Assembly: GCF_002150035.1 (NCBI RefSeq)
Contig: NZ_NETS01000010.1
Coordinates: 1,116,001 to 1,180,000 of the forward strand
DNA: 64,000 nt
Direction of reading: 5' to 3'
Source of the DNA: Leptospira venezuelensis
GTDB lineage: Bacteria > Spirochaetota > Leptospiria > Leptospirales > Leptospiraceae
This document shows positions 43,523 to 52,569 of this stretch, piece by piece. The notes beneath the pieces were generated by a model. The model saw nothing but the letters and a program-made list of their open reading frames with translations. It made no database searches and was not told the DNA's origin. The first letter of the stretch is position 1. The number at the start of each line of letters is the position of its first letter. Position numbers and translations under genes: made by a program.

Positions 43523-45019
43523 ATGGGTTCCCCCGCTAGCACAGAAGACCGATCTTCCGAAATTTACGGACTCATCGGTCTTTTCTTTTTATCCACACTT
43601 TCTCTTTTAATATTTAGGATCTCCGGGTTGGAGTTCCCACCGGTTTGGCCTGACGAGGTTCTATTCTATTCTCCTTCCTTAGATTTTGCAAAGAATGGAC
43701 TCTTCCGCACAGATGTGCTCGATGGTTTAGTAAAAGGAATGGAAACCAAAACACTTTGGATGCCGCCAGTTTTCTTTTTATTAAATGGTTGGGTTTTAAA
43801 ATTTTGGGGAGAAGGTCTCGAGGCCCTAAGATTATTCGCTGCTATCGTATCTATTGCGAGCATCTGGATCTTTTGGTTTATATTAAAAACTTTCGATTAT
43901 TCTCCGATTGCAAGACTGGGCGCTTCCTTACTTTTGTTCACCGACTTATTATTCTTAAGAGTGGGTTGGACTGCAAGAATGGAAGCTCTTTGTTTGTTTT
44001 GGGCACTTCTATCTTTACTAGTACTTGCAAGAAAAGCAAAATGGAAGGGAGATATTCCGCTTAAACAATACGATGCGTTCTTATCTGGATTCTTTTTGGG
44101 AATCTCATTTTTATCACATCCATTTGGAGCAATCTTCGGAGTGCCCGCATTACTATTGATCCACCGAGCAAAAGCGTGGAAGGTTTGGATGTTTTGGTTG
44201 GGAGGCGTATTTCCAATACTCGCTTGGGGAATTTGGATCCATCCAGATTGGGGAATTTTTTTCTATCAGTTCGGAGCACAATTCGGACGTAAAAAGGATC
44301 TGTTCCAAACCTTTTCGCCAATCACGAAGATAAAAGTATTATTGGGCGGCTATGAATCTCCTGGACTAAGGCTATTCTTTTATCTTGCTTTAGCTTACGG
44401 ATTATGGGTGGTAAGAGGAGAAATTAAAGACAAACCAAAGTCTGCATTCTTCTTTTCAGCTTGGACAGTTTCCATTCTATTCTTTTTGATCTTATCTACT
44501 GAATACTATTACGTAATGTATTTATGCATTCCGTTATCTGCATTGGGCGGATTCTTTTTTGAAAGGATCAGGAGCAGAAGAGTGCAGTTTATCGCAGCTA
44601 TATTAGTATTTTCCAATATAGCAATTTTAGTGAATGCTTATAAAAGAATAGGATTCGGAAATCCAGAATTTGATTTAAAGGATAGATTCTATGAGGTTTT
44701 AGGCCCTGAACTAAAAGGTTCTAAAAAGATGTATCTGCAGGCAATTCCTGACCCTTATTTCCATATCCGAAAAGAAAATCCGAATCTAAAGGTTCTTGAG
44801 TTTATCCCTGGAGAACTTCCTATCCCGAAAGAAGATTTTATCCAAACCTTGGACTCAATTGATACATTTGTATTTTCGGATCGCCAAAAAAGAAATGAAT
44901 TCGTTCAATCTTATTTAGAAGAGAATTCTTCCAAGTTCAGAAAATTCAAGATCACTGCAGAACCTTCTACACTTAGAAAAGTAGCGAATGTTGAAGCAGA
45001 AGTTTATCGCAGAAGATAA
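43523..45019 (+). CDS. GT39-like membrane glycosyltransferase
   Basis: A polytopic membrane protein (498 residues, about ten helices) of the ArnT/PMT (glycosyltransferase 39/83) superfamily, which moves sugars from polyprenyl phosphates. The first-loop acidic residues are in PPVWPDEVLF (the DE pair), and LWMPPVFFLLNGWVLKFWGE matches the second loop region. The C-terminal 120 residues are soluble and periplasmic. It starts 22 bases after the STAS stop, so the two genes are probably one transcript. Confidence 0.82.
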   Translation: MGSPASTEDRSSEIYGLIGLFFLSTLSLLIFRISGLEFPPVWPDEVLFYSPSLDFAKNGLFRTDVLDGLVKGMETKTLWMPPVFFLLNGWVLKFWGEGLEALRLFAAIVSIASIWIFWFILKTFDYSPIARLGASLLLFTDLLFLRVGWTARMEALCLFWALLSLLVLARKAKWKGDIPLKQYDAFLSGFFLGISFLSHPFGAIFGVPALLLIHRAKAWKVWMFWLGGVFPILAWGIWIHPDWGIFFYQFGAQFGRKKDLFQTFSPITKIKVLLGGYESPGLRLFFYLALAYGLWVVRGEIKDKPKSAFFFSAWTVSILFFLILSTEYYYVMYLCIPLSALGGFFFERIRSRRVQFIAAILVFSNIAILVNAYKRIGFGNPEFDLKDRFYEVLGPELKGSKKMYLQAIPDPYFHIRKENPNLKVLEFIPGELPIPKEDFIQTLDSIDTFVFSDRQKRNEFVQSYLEENSSKFRKFKITAEPSTLRKVANVEAEVYRRR

Positions 45020-45041
45020 GTTTTACGACCTTTCTTAAGTT

Positions 45042-45539
45042 TTAAACTTTACCGTTATCTTTGATCTTTTTAACAAGATTCCGATTCGCTTCTTGTCGAA
45101 GGATTGCATTCTCGTATCTTCTGATCTCTGTTTCTGTTTCCGGTTTTATTTTAGGAATAGGGCAGGGCTTCTTATTCTCATCTAATGCAACGAATGTGAG
45201 ATATGCAGTAGTTGCACGGGTTACGACCCCAGTGTAAGGATTTTCTTTAGAAACCTGTACTCCTATTTCCATAGAAGATCTTCCTGCATAATTAGCAGAA
45301 GCTTTTAGGATCACATGATCTCCCAAAGAGATCGGTTCCAGAAAATTCAGTTTATCCACACTTGCAGTGACTGCTTCTCTTCCGCAGTGCCGCTGCGCGA
45401 CCATGACTGCGATTGCGTCTATCCAAGACATTAGGGTCCCTCCGAAGAGGGTCCCATAATGATTGGTATGATCAGGCATAACTATATGTCTGGTCTCTAC
45501 TGCGGATTGTTTCGGCGTTTTTGTAATTTCTTCCGACAT
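45042..45539 (-). CDS. Acyl-CoA thioesterase (YciA-like hotdog fold)
   Basis: A 165-residue hotdog-fold enzyme that hydrolyses acyl-CoA. The helix signature NHYGTLFGGTLMSWIDAIAV contains the catalytic Asp, and the strand HCGREAVTASVDKLNFL that follows is typical of the BACH/YciA group. There is no signal peptide. The C-terminal 30 residues are charged and extend past the fold. It shares a strand with the paraoxonase-like gene 35 bases upstream. Confidence 0.9.
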   Translation of the reverse strand: MSEEITKTPKQSAVETRHIVMPDHTNHYGTLFGGTLMSWIDAIAVMVAQRHCGREAVTASVDKLNFLEPISLGDHVILKASANYAGRSSMEIGVQVSKENPYTGVVTRATTAYLTFVALDENKKPCPIPKIKPETETEIRRYENAILRQEANRNLVKKIKDNGKV

Positions 45540-45574
45540 CTACGATTTAGACTAACAATCCGAGCATTACGTTC

Positions 45575-46615
45575 TTATAATTGGCATTGCAGAATAAAAT
45601 CATTGAATACCTGAGCGATATAAACTCTTTCCTTATGAGAAAGAGCAGTACTTCCCGCAGAGATCAATTCACCTGAATTAGAAAAAATTTCTTTTATAGA
45701 ATCGTCCGGAGAAATTGTAAATATTTTCGTAGGAGAATGAGAGTCCGCGCTACTCGCATGTTTTAAGAATTTCATCACGGAAGGGTGAGTGACAGTGAAT
45801 ATGGTTCCTTTTTCGTCTATTTCTAGATTGTCCGGTCCGCTTCCCAGCGAAATCGATTTAGGTTCTCCTAATGCGATTTTTCCGTTCTCTCTTTTTATAT
45901 CGAATTTTAGAACTGTGCCTTCGTTAAAAGAGGATCTATATAAAAATTCTTTTCCATCTGGCCGTTTTACATACAGGATCCCATTTCCCAAGGAGACAGG
46001 ATTTCCTAAAGAAGACCAAGATTTTCCGTCATAATAAGCGATCTCAGAACGTTTCATTCTGAAAAGATCATGGAATAGATAGAGCATAAATCCGCCTTGT
46101 CCATGATCGTTAGAAACAAAAATTTCATTTTCCGATGCGACTGACAGATCGTTAGGGCTTGTTACTAAAGGATCTTGTAAAGTTTGGATATGTTTCCATT
46201 TTCCAGCCTTGGATTTCGCAGAAGGTTTTTCCACTCTTTCAAATACTTCGATAGAATGTTCTTTGTATAATGTGATATGAGAGATCACATATAATCTGTA
46301 CTTTCCGTTTTGGTTCAGGAGACTCATCCCATGAGGTCTGAAATTTTTCGGATACTCTGTTTCCAATAATTTGGGTTCGAGGGTAGAAGAATTCAGATCC
46401 AGAAAGTAAATCTTTCCTTCTTGGTCCTTGATCCTTCTTTCATGGGAAGACACATAAAGTAATCCTCCTTCTCTATCGATTGCCAAATCCTCCGGGCCAG
46501 GCATTCCGGAAATCTTGGAGCAGCCTTTTAAGGGGATATCTTTGATATCTCCCGAACAATTACTAAAGAACAGGCCTAAAACGGCGAATACTAAGGGTAG
46601 AATGGAAACTCGCAT
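45575..46615 (-). CDS. Paraoxonase/SMP-30-like beta-propeller lipoprotein
   Basis: A 346-residue exported lipoprotein (lipobox LGLFFSNC, C20, using ATG 46615; a TTG at 46624 adds three residues). The mature part is a six-bladed propeller of the arylesterase/paraoxonase type: GPEDLAIDREGGLLYVSSHE, PHGMSLL, and SPNDLSVASENEIFVSNDHG carry the calcium- and substrate-binding Asn/Asp residues seen in PON1. Lactonase or arylesterase activity is a family-based guess. It is divergent from phasin-like gene 3. Confidence 0.85.
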   Translation of the reverse strand: MRVSILPLVFAVLGLFFSNCSGDIKDIPLKGCSKISGMPGPEDLAIDREGGLLYVSSHERRIKDQEGKIYFLDLNSSTLEPKLLETEYPKNFRPHGMSLLNQNGKYRLYVISHITLYKEHSIEVFERVEKPSAKSKAGKWKHIQTLQDPLVTSPNDLSVASENEIFVSNDHGQGGFMLYLFHDLFRMKRSEIAYYDGKSWSSLGNPVSLGNGILYVKRPDGKEFLYRSSFNEGTVLKFDIKRENGKIALGEPKSISLGSGPDNLEIDEKGTIFTVTHPSVMKFLKHASSADSHSPTKIFTISPDDSIKEIFSNSGELISAGSTALSHKERVYIAQVFNDFILQCQL

Positions 46616-46692
46616 GGGGTCCAAGGATCTGCCCTAAATAGGGCACTGGCAACCAGATTCGTCGTTTGAGACCCAATTTTATTCTTGCGTTT

Positions 46693-46709
46693 TTTGTGCA
46701 GTGCATAAA
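46693..46709. promoter_or_regulatory. TGC-N3-GCA palindrome upstream of phasin-like gene 3
   Basis: TTTGTGC-AGT-GCATAAA matches at six of seven arm positions and has the same core and extended arms as the sites at the other two phasin-like genes. It lies 28 bases before the ATG at 46737. A core promoter overlapping it is likely but no clear -35/-10 pair can be picked. Confidence 0.5.
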
Positions 46710-46736
46710 AATAGTATCAAAAAGGAATAGCAAGGC

Positions 46737-46994
46737 ATGGATAACCAAAAACTAAACGATTTAATCAATGCCGGAATTGGGGCCGTCCAAACCTCGAAAG
46801 AGATTTTCGATAAACTTCTCGAAGATCTAAACGAAGGTAAGGAGAAGGTGGAGCAGAGATTCGACGAGCTTAAAGCACAGGGAGAAAAAGACCTGAGTGA
46901 GAATGCGTTGAAATTCAAAGTTCCTCTGGCTTGGGGAATCGTTAAAATAGAAGAGATTCGAGAGAATATCTTAAAACAATTTTTAAAGAAATGA
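46737..46994 (+). CDS. Phasin-like coiled-coil protein (copy 3, short)
   Basis: An 85-residue helical protein that starts MDNQKLNDLINAGIGAVQTS, clearly related to the start of the proteins at 11884 and 17484 (MEKQ..D.LNAG.G...SG), with an EGKEKVEQRFDELKAQGEKD helix in the middle. It lacks the C-terminal Lys/Ala tail. It may be a smaller phasin-like partner or a divergent copy. The ribosome site AAGG is 5 bases from the ATG at 46737. It is followed 34 bases on by the OXA-like gene. Confidence 0.75.
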   Translation: MDNQKLNDLINAGIGAVQTSKEIFDKLLEDLNEGKEKVEQRFDELKAQGEKDLSENALKFKVPLAWGIVKIEEIRENILKQFLKK

Positions 46995-47028
46995 TGGGCG
47001 GATTTTTCCCCTGGAATAGGAGACGATC

Positions 47029-47859
47029 ATGTTTCGATTTTCAGTGGGAAAGACTTCCGTTCTAGGCCGATTTTTACTCTTTCAACTTTCATCTCTTTTT
47101 CTTCTAACACCTTTAAGTTCTCAAAATTTTTCTCCAAAAACAATAACGCCTAACTCTGAGGAGTTGGTTCTTGTAACTGAGGTTAATTCTGGTAATCTCA
47201 GTTCAGAAATAATCTATGGGGCTCGTGAATTTCTAAAAAGGGAATATTCTCCTGCTTCTACATTTAAAACATATCTAGTTTTGTCATTATTAGAGAATCA
47301 TATTATTGATCCGAAAGAAAAGGTAGAATGTGCAGACAAACATATCCCTAATTCCCCAAGGTCTTTGGATTTGAGAGATGCATTATTTTACTCTTCCAAT
47401 GATTATTTCGAAAAAGTTTTTCCAAAATTAGGAAAAGAGAAATTGGATCTTACCTTAGGTAAAATTTCATATATAAAAAATTCTAAATCGAATTCAAACG
47501 TCGATGATTGGTGGATCGATCTTGCAGGTTTAAAACATGGCGGAAGGATCAGATTAACTCCTAAGAGTATACATTCTTCATGGTCGAAAATTTTTAGAAA
47601 CGATTACGGACTTAATAAAGATATAATGGAAGAATGGAAAAATACACTTTTCTGGTCAGAATGTGCGGAGAGATCGGCTAAAGTCTATGGAAAGACTGGT
47701 TCTTGGGAAGGAAGTTTTTGGTTCCAAGGTGCTCTAGTCAGATCCGAAAACGATTACGTGATCTATACCATCTTAAATAGAAGTAAATCAGGATCCCGAA
47801 CTGGAACGATCCATAGATTTTATGAATTAGCTGGATGTAAGGTTCCGAGTCTGGAATGA
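47029..47859 (+). CDS. OXA-like (class D beta-lactamase fold) transpeptidase
   Basis: An exported serine acyltransferase-fold protein (276 residues) with a signal peptide ending near LLTPLSSQ. The PASTFK motif is the SxxK of class D enzymes, the second motif is YSSND (Ser-Ser-Asn rather than Ser-x-Val), and YGKTGSW is the KTG box. It has the length of an OXA enzyme. The second motif is more like that of DD-peptidases, so beta-lactam hydrolysis is not certain. It starts after a strong ribosome site (AGGAG) and lies 35 bases after the phasin-like gene. Confidence 0.82.
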   Translation: MFRFSVGKTSVLGRFLLFQLSSLFLLTPLSSQNFSPKTITPNSEELVLVTEVNSGNLSSEIIYGAREFLKREYSPASTFKTYLVLSLLENHIIDPKEKVECADKHIPNSPRSLDLRDALFYSSNDYFEKVFPKLGKEKLDLTLGKISYIKNSKSNSNVDDWWIDLAGLKHGGRIRLTPKSIHSSWSKIFRNDYGLNKDIMEEWKNTLFWSECAERSAKVYGKTGSWEGSFWFQGALVRSENDYVIYTILNRSKSGSRTGTIHRFYELAGCKVPSLE

Positions 47860-47881
47860 AGAGGGTCTGAAAAGAGGACTT

Positions 47882-47953
<72 letters not shown>

Positions 47954-48033
47954 GTCCTCAGTTGTATAATTTTCGGAACAGATCCCTATGTAAACTGGTT
48001 TTTAAAAACAGGTCTTTGGTTGCTATAAGTAGA

Positions 48034-48516
48034 TCAACAAAGGAAATCAGGAGATACAAACCAAATGATTTGTCCTCCTTGGAATTTCTCTCGAGGAATA
48101 TTCACTGCAAGTGCAGAACCCGGAGTAAATAGAAAAGATTTTCCTACTCCAGAAATTCCTAAAAGAGTTTCCGCAAACACACTCACGTCAGGGCTATGAC
48201 CCACTAATAAGATTGCATCTGAATTGGAATTATCTTTAAGAAGAGGACAGATCCTAAAATAATCTTCTCCAGGAAGAAGATACTCAGCAGATTCGGTTTC
48301 CAACTCAGGCTTTAGGATCTTGGAATATATTTCCGCAGTTGCTCTTGTGCGAACATAAGGACTATGATAGATCTTTTTGATCTTAAATCCGGTTTGGAAG
48401 AACCGAGCCATTTTTTCTATATCTGTAATTCCTTTAGGAGTAAGTACTCTGGAGGAATCTTTGCCGTCTTCTGAATTGGGATCGGCTTCCCCATGTCTGG
48501 CTATGATGATCTTCAT
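48034..48516 (-). CDS. sixA: Phosphohistidine phosphatase SixA-like
   Basis: A histidine phosphatase (160 residues) of the SixA branch, which removes phosphate from histidine in phosphotransfer proteins. The catalytic block is IIIARHGEAD (H8), the second Arg is in YHSPYVRTRATAEIY, and the second His is in LLVGHSPDVSVF. Length fits SixA. It lies downstream of tRNA-Pro with an 80-base gap, so it may share that transcript. Confidence 0.88.
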   Translation of the reverse strand: MKIIIARHGEADPNSEDGKDSSRVLTPKGITDIEKMARFFQTGFKIKKIYHSPYVRTRATAEIYSKILKPELETESAEYLLPGEDYFRICPLLKDNSNSDAILLVGHSPDVSVFAETLLGISGVGKSFLFTPGSALAVNIPREKFQGGQIIWFVSPDFLC

Positions 48517-48615
48517 AGAATAAATATATAATTGTGGATACGCGTTCTAATAAAAAGGATTGCTTCGAGAAGCAATGGAACTATCGTCTCCGGCACCTGG
48601 TCTAAGGATTTTTGA

Positions 48616-49533
48616 ATGCCTCAATTTGCAATTGAAATAGAGCACCTACGCAAATTTTATCCGAAAGTAAAAGCATTACAAGGAATTGATCTGAAAATTC
48701 CACAAGGTGGTATTTTCGGCCTACTCGGTCAGAACGGCGCCGGTAAAACTACTTTGGTTCGTATCTTACTGGGCTTCTCCAGGCAAACCGAAGGTTACTG
48801 CAAAGTTTTGGGTTTGGAACCTTCTCCACTTGCGAGAACTAAGATCGGTTATCTTCCGGAAAGAATGGCGGTCCCTACTTATTTGAGTGGGAGAGAATTT
48901 TTAGAAGCAAGTTTCAAACTCGCATTACTACCTTCTTCAATTGCGAAAAAGAAAAGTAATGAGTTCCTCGAAATATTAGGATTAGCGGAAGCTGCTGATC
49001 GAAAAATTTCCACTTACTCCAAGGGTATGTTACAAAGGTTGGGACTTGCAAATGCACTTGGTGCTGAGCCTGAACTTTTACTTTTAGATGAACCTGGTAC
49101 GGGTTTAGATCCTGCTGGTTATAAAGAATTCAGAGAATTAATTCTAGAAGAGAATAAGAAAAGAGGAGTTACTATCCTCATCAACTCTCACCGTTTGTTG
49201 GAAGTAGAACAAATCTGTACTGAGATCGGTATCCTTCATAAAGGAAACTTGATGGCTCAGGGTAAACTAGACGAATTAAAACAAGGAAAGGATAGGATAC
49301 GCATTCGTTTGGAATCAGCTCCTGAATCTTATCTGGAAGAGATCTCTTTGGAACATAAGAAAGATGGAAAAACCTGGGAAATACGTCCTAAGCCGGATGT
49401 GGATCTTAATAAGCTTCCTGCAATTTTAGTGGAGAAGGGTGCGGAAATTTTCCTCTACGAAAGAAAGACCGAATCTTTGGAAGATGTATTCTTCAGATTA
49501 ACACAAGGTTCCGAGAATGGAGGGTCCAATTGA
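48616..49533 (+). CDS. ABC transporter ATP-binding protein
   Basis: The ATPase subunit of an ABC-2 type exporter (305 residues). Walker A is GLLGQNGAGKTTL, the signature is YSKGMLQRLGLANAL (a degenerate LSGGQ), and Walker B is LLLLDEPGTGLDP, followed by the H-loop NSHRLLE. About 60 extra C-terminal residues resemble those of drug- and lipid-exporting ATPases. It is coupled to the permease gene (TTG/TGA overlap of 4 bases). Confidence 0.92.
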   Translation: MPQFAIEIEHLRKFYPKVKALQGIDLKIPQGGIFGLLGQNGAGKTTLVRILLGFSRQTEGYCKVLGLEPSPLARTKIGYLPERMAVPTYLSGREFLEASFKLALLPSSIAKKKSNEFLEILGLAEAADRKISTYSKGMLQRLGLANALGAEPELLLLDEPGTGLDPAGYKEFRELILEENKKRGVTILINSHRLLEVEQICTEIGILHKGNLMAQGKLDELKQGKDRIRIRLESAPESYLEEISLEHKKDGKTWEIRPKPDVDLNKLPAILVEKGAEIFLYERKTESLEDVFFRLTQGSENGGSN

Positions 49534-50345
49534 GCTCTCAAACCGATTTTAAATTTTTTGTCTCCTCTGCATTTCTTCAAATTGGGACTCTGCTTCGGCT
49601 AACGTTCGTCCAGGTTCTCAGACGTAAGGCAATATTCTTTTATTTTTCTCTGCTTGGTTTTTTCTTATTAGGAGAATGGACCTGCTCTACTTCTGTAGGA
49701 GGAGAGACTAGTCATGGTGTTTCTTCTTATATGTATTTTATCCTGACTTCTTTTTGGAGTTTGGTGTTTCTAGTGATCCTGACTTCTGACCTTCTCCGCC
49801 AAGACATAGACTCGCAAGTACATACTTTATGGTTAAGTCGCCCGGTGGATCCATTTGCTTATGTAGGAAGTAAGGGACTCGCATTGTTAATTTGTGTGGT
49901 GTTGTTTGTGCTTCTCGCTTTTGGGATCAGCTCTTGGTTCTCTTTGGAAATTCCTTGGGAATTCCTTTGGTATCAAGGAACCATGATGTTGGTGTATTCG
50001 TTTTTTGTTCTAATGGTTCTGCTGGTAACTTTATTCTCGAACCAATCGCTTGCGATTGTAAGTTCTCTCGGACTTATCCTTTTGAGCTGCATTTTAGATT
50101 TTGTAGCTTATAACCAAAACATCGATATGTCTACAGAAGCGAGCGATGTCAAAAAATTCGTTCTAAAAACGATCTACTGGGTTCTTCCACAGGTCGGGAC
50201 TGTTTTTTATCATTCTTTCGCGCTTTTTTTGGGGAAGGCTGATCCTAAAAATTTCTACGGACCTTATTCATTCGTCCAAGTAGGTGCATGGATCGTAATT
50301 TTAAAATCCACTCTTTGGTTAAGCACTCGGCACAAAGAGATTTAG
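49530..50345 (+). CDS. ABC-2 type permease
   Basis: The membrane subunit of the exporter (271 residues, six helices). TTG at 49530 overlaps the stop of the ATPase gene and has the ribosome site GGAGGG 8 bases upstream. Hydrophobic segments such as YFSLLGFFLLGEW, FWSLVFLVILTSDLL and VVLFVLLAFGISSW are typical, as is an amphipathic N-terminal stretch. The substrate is unknown; polysaccharide, lipid or drug export are all possible. Confidence 0.85.
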   Translation: MSSQTDFKFFVSSAFLQIGTLLRLTFVQVLRRKAIFFYFSLLGFFLLGEWTCSTSVGGETSHGVSSYMYFILTSFWSLVFLVILTSDLLRQDIDSQVHTLWLSRPVDPFAYVGSKGLALLICVVLFVLLAFGISSWFSLEIPWEFLWYQGTMMLVYSFFVLMVLLVTLFSNQSLAIVSSLGLILLSCILDFVAYNQNIDMSTEASDVKKFVLKTIYWVLPQVGTVFYHSFALFLGKADPKNFYGPYSFVQVGAWIVILKSTLWLSTRHKEI

Positions 50346-50377
50346 GCCCTAAGGGATTCGGGGAATTTAATCTAGGG

Positions 50378-50407
50378 TTGACAAAACCTGCTCAGCAGTA
50401 GGATATA
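50378..50407 (+). promoter_or_regulatory. Promoter of the ATPase-HDOD gene with a CTGC-N3-GCAG palindrome
   Basis: TTGACA (50378-50383), an 18-base spacer and GATATA (50402-50407, a partial match). The spacer contains CTGC-TCA-GCAG (50388-50398), the exact form reported for PhaR binding in Paracoccus as I recall it. Both the weak -10 and the operator role need testing. Confidence 0.5.
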
Positions 50408-50430
50408 GCAGGCCCTTCCGCCGAGCGAAA

Positions 50431-51954
50431 ATGAATATAAACTGGTACCATTTCGAAAAGGAAGGATACTATCTTAGCGTTCGAAACGTAAACGAGCGCA
50501 TTGAAAAGCTAAATCCTCTCTATATTCGGTTTACCACTCTGAACAAAAGTGTGGATAAACTACTCAGCGTTCTTTTGGACAGGTACCTGGTCTATCTGGA
50601 TGCAATCTCGCTAAAGGAATCCGTTTTTTCTATCTTAAGAGAAAGTGCGATGAACGCCGTTAAGGCAAATTCAAAACGTATCTTTTTTGCCGAAAACAAT
50701 CTAAACATTTCCAATCCCGATGATTACGTGAGAGGGATGGCGAATTTCAAAAAGGAAATGATCAAGGACAAGGAAAGATATGCTGCCTTGTTGGAAAAAG
50801 TTAAATTTCATTGTTTGATCACTCTTGCTTTCAATCGAACTAGCTTCCTAATGAGGGTCTCCAATAACGCACCTATTATTGCGGAAGAATTAAAACGTGT
50901 AGAGAACAGGATTGGCAAGAGCAAAGAATATAACGACTTGGGAGAGGTTTTCGCAGATCACGCGGACGACTCCGAAGGTGCAGGTCTTGGACTTGCAATG
51001 TCTCTTTTGATGTTAAAGAATGAAGGAATTGCCGCTGATTCTTATAAATTAAAAGCAGAAGGCGGAATCACTTCCGCTTATATCAAAATTCCGTTCGACT
51101 TCAAACATCGAAATGTTTCCTACCAACGTACTGTTGAAATTATTGCAGAGATAGATAAACTTCCTACATTTCCGGAAAACTTGAATCAGATAATGAGCCT
51201 GATCAATAAACCTGATTCTTCTATCCAGCAGATCACGGAACAGGTCGGACGAGACGTTTCTTTATCTACCAATATTCTAAAGCTAGCAAATTCTGCTTCT
51301 TTTGCTCAGGGAAGAAAAGTAGAAACATTAGAAGATGCGATCAAGCTGATCGGTCTATCAGAATTAAATAATATTCTTTTGAGCCTTGGAACGAAAAAGA
51401 TCCTAGAAGAAAGATACAAAGAGTTTGAACATATCTGGGAAATGTCTAGTCTCTCCGCTTATATTTGTAGAAGACTAGGAGAAAGAATGGGCTGGAAGAA
51501 AACATTCCTGACCAATCTAGTTTGTGCAGCACTTCTTCATAATATAGGGCTTGTACTTTTACTTTCTTTGGAAGGAGATACGATTGAAAAGTTAACCGAT
51601 ATCTCCGGAAAAAAACTTTTACCTTCTACTCTTGGACTAGAAGAAGCCGCACTTGGAATTACTCATACTTCCTTAGGAGGTATGATTTGTGAAAAATGGA
51701 ATTTCTCCGACACAATCAAAGTGGCAGCGGAATACCATCACAGACCTTTGATGGCTAAAAAAGAGTCTAGAGATGTTGTATTTGCGGTCTACTTATCCGA
51801 TTGGATCATAGATTGTTTGGATGGAAAAGCTGATCCTGCGGCAATTCACTGGGAAGTTCTTCAACATTTCGGTTTTAAAAAAGACGAAGAATGGTTGGAG
51901 TTTGGTAAGAAGGTTATAGAAGAATATAAAGCTTTCCAAAAATATTCCGGATAG
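50431..51954 (+). CDS. GHKL ATPase domain fused to HDOD domain
   Basis: A 507-residue cytoplasmic signalling protein. Residues about 60-220 form a histidine-kinase-like ATPase domain (RESAMNAVKAN, and SEGAGLGLAM at 182-188), homologous to the whole of the protein at 693-1427. Residues about 235-490 form an HDOD domain, recognisable from LPTFPENLNQIMSLIN, LSTNILKLANSASF and the later HNIGLVLLLS and AAEYHHRP segments. HDOD proteins control cyclic-di-GMP, virulence or competence responses in other bacteria; the domain usually lacks HD-GYP activity. The gene is monocistronic with its own promoter. Confidence 0.85.
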   Translation: MNINWYHFEKEGYYLSVRNVNERIEKLNPLYIRFTTLNKSVDKLLSVLLDRYLVYLDAISLKESVFSILRESAMNAVKANSKRIFFAENNLNISNPDDYVRGMANFKKEMIKDKERYAALLEKVKFHCLITLAFNRTSFLMRVSNNAPIIAEELKRVENRIGKSKEYNDLGEVFADHADDSEGAGLGLAMSLLMLKNEGIAADSYKLKAEGGITSAYIKIPFDFKHRNVSYQRTVEIIAEIDKLPTFPENLNQIMSLINKPDSSIQQITEQVGRDVSLSTNILKLANSASFAQGRKVETLEDAIKLIGLSELNNILLSLGTKKILEERYKEFEHIWEMSSLSAYICRRLGERMGWKKTFLTNLVCAALLHNIGLVLLLSLEGDTIEKLTDISGKKLLPSTLGLEEAALGITHTSLGGMICEKWNFSDTIKVAAEYHHRPLMAKKESRDVVFAVYLSDWIIDCLDGKADPAAIHWEVLQHFGFKKDEEWLEFGKKVIEEYKAFQKYSG

Positions 51955-52006
51955 ACTGTAGATCTGATCGGGAATATTTCTGGAATCTTAAAAATTTCGG
52001 AATAGG

Positions 52007-52552
52007 TTAAACTGCTACCGAGTTTGCCCAATTTTTAATTTCATTCAAATCTAAATGCTCTCCTATTAGAGAACTGTAAAACGCAGTCCGGATCTGAAAA
52101 TTCTCATCGATTAAGAAATCCGCAGGTATTCTAAAAAAATTAGATCCTTCTTGCTGAACTAATGAAAATCCCGCTGAAGCTGCCTCCTGGACCCGGGATT
52201 TTACAATTTCCGATTCCATAGATCTTTGCACTTTCTCCTGCGAAACCTCCACCTCATACAATGAATAAATAGAACCGCTCGGATCTGGAATTAATTGAAA
52301 TGGTGGTTTTTGTTTCCCTACGAAAGGAATCATATCCTCCGCTTTGGATTCGAATATTGCAAGAATCACAAGATTCTCAAATTCCGGGAAATTTTTTATG
52401 AGAGAATGCACTCTTAGATTACATAAAGCGCATGCTCCGTTTCTTAAGAAAGAGATCAAAATCCTTTTTCCTTTTAATTCGGATAAAGAATGTGAATTCC
52501 CCTCCAGATCTTTATATTGAAAATCTTTGGCTGTTTGTCCGGTAGTAAGCAT
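52007..52552 (-). CDS. Redoxin (AhpC/TSA-like) protein
   Basis: A thioredoxin-fold peroxidase-like protein (181 residues). The redox site is NGACALCNLRVH (C-x2-C, more like thioredoxin than like the single-Cys peroxiredoxin TxxC motif). The start GQTAKDFQYKDLEGNSHSLS is a standard redoxin N-terminus. It lacks a signal peptide. It is transcribed in the same direction as marR, 92 bases downstream of its stop, from a promoter region dominated by the 44-bp palindrome at 52570-52613, so MarR control is likely. Confidence 0.83.
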   Translation of the reverse strand: MLTTGQTAKDFQYKDLEGNSHSLSELKGKRILISFLRNGACALCNLRVHSLIKNFPEFENLVILAIFESKAEDMIPFVGKQKPPFQLIPDPSGSIYSLYEVEVSQEKVQRSMESEIVKSRVQEAASAGFSLVQQEGSNFFRIPADFLIDENFQIRTAFYSSLIGEHLDLNEIKNWANSVAV

Positions 52553-52569
52553 TGTTTCACTCCAAATTT

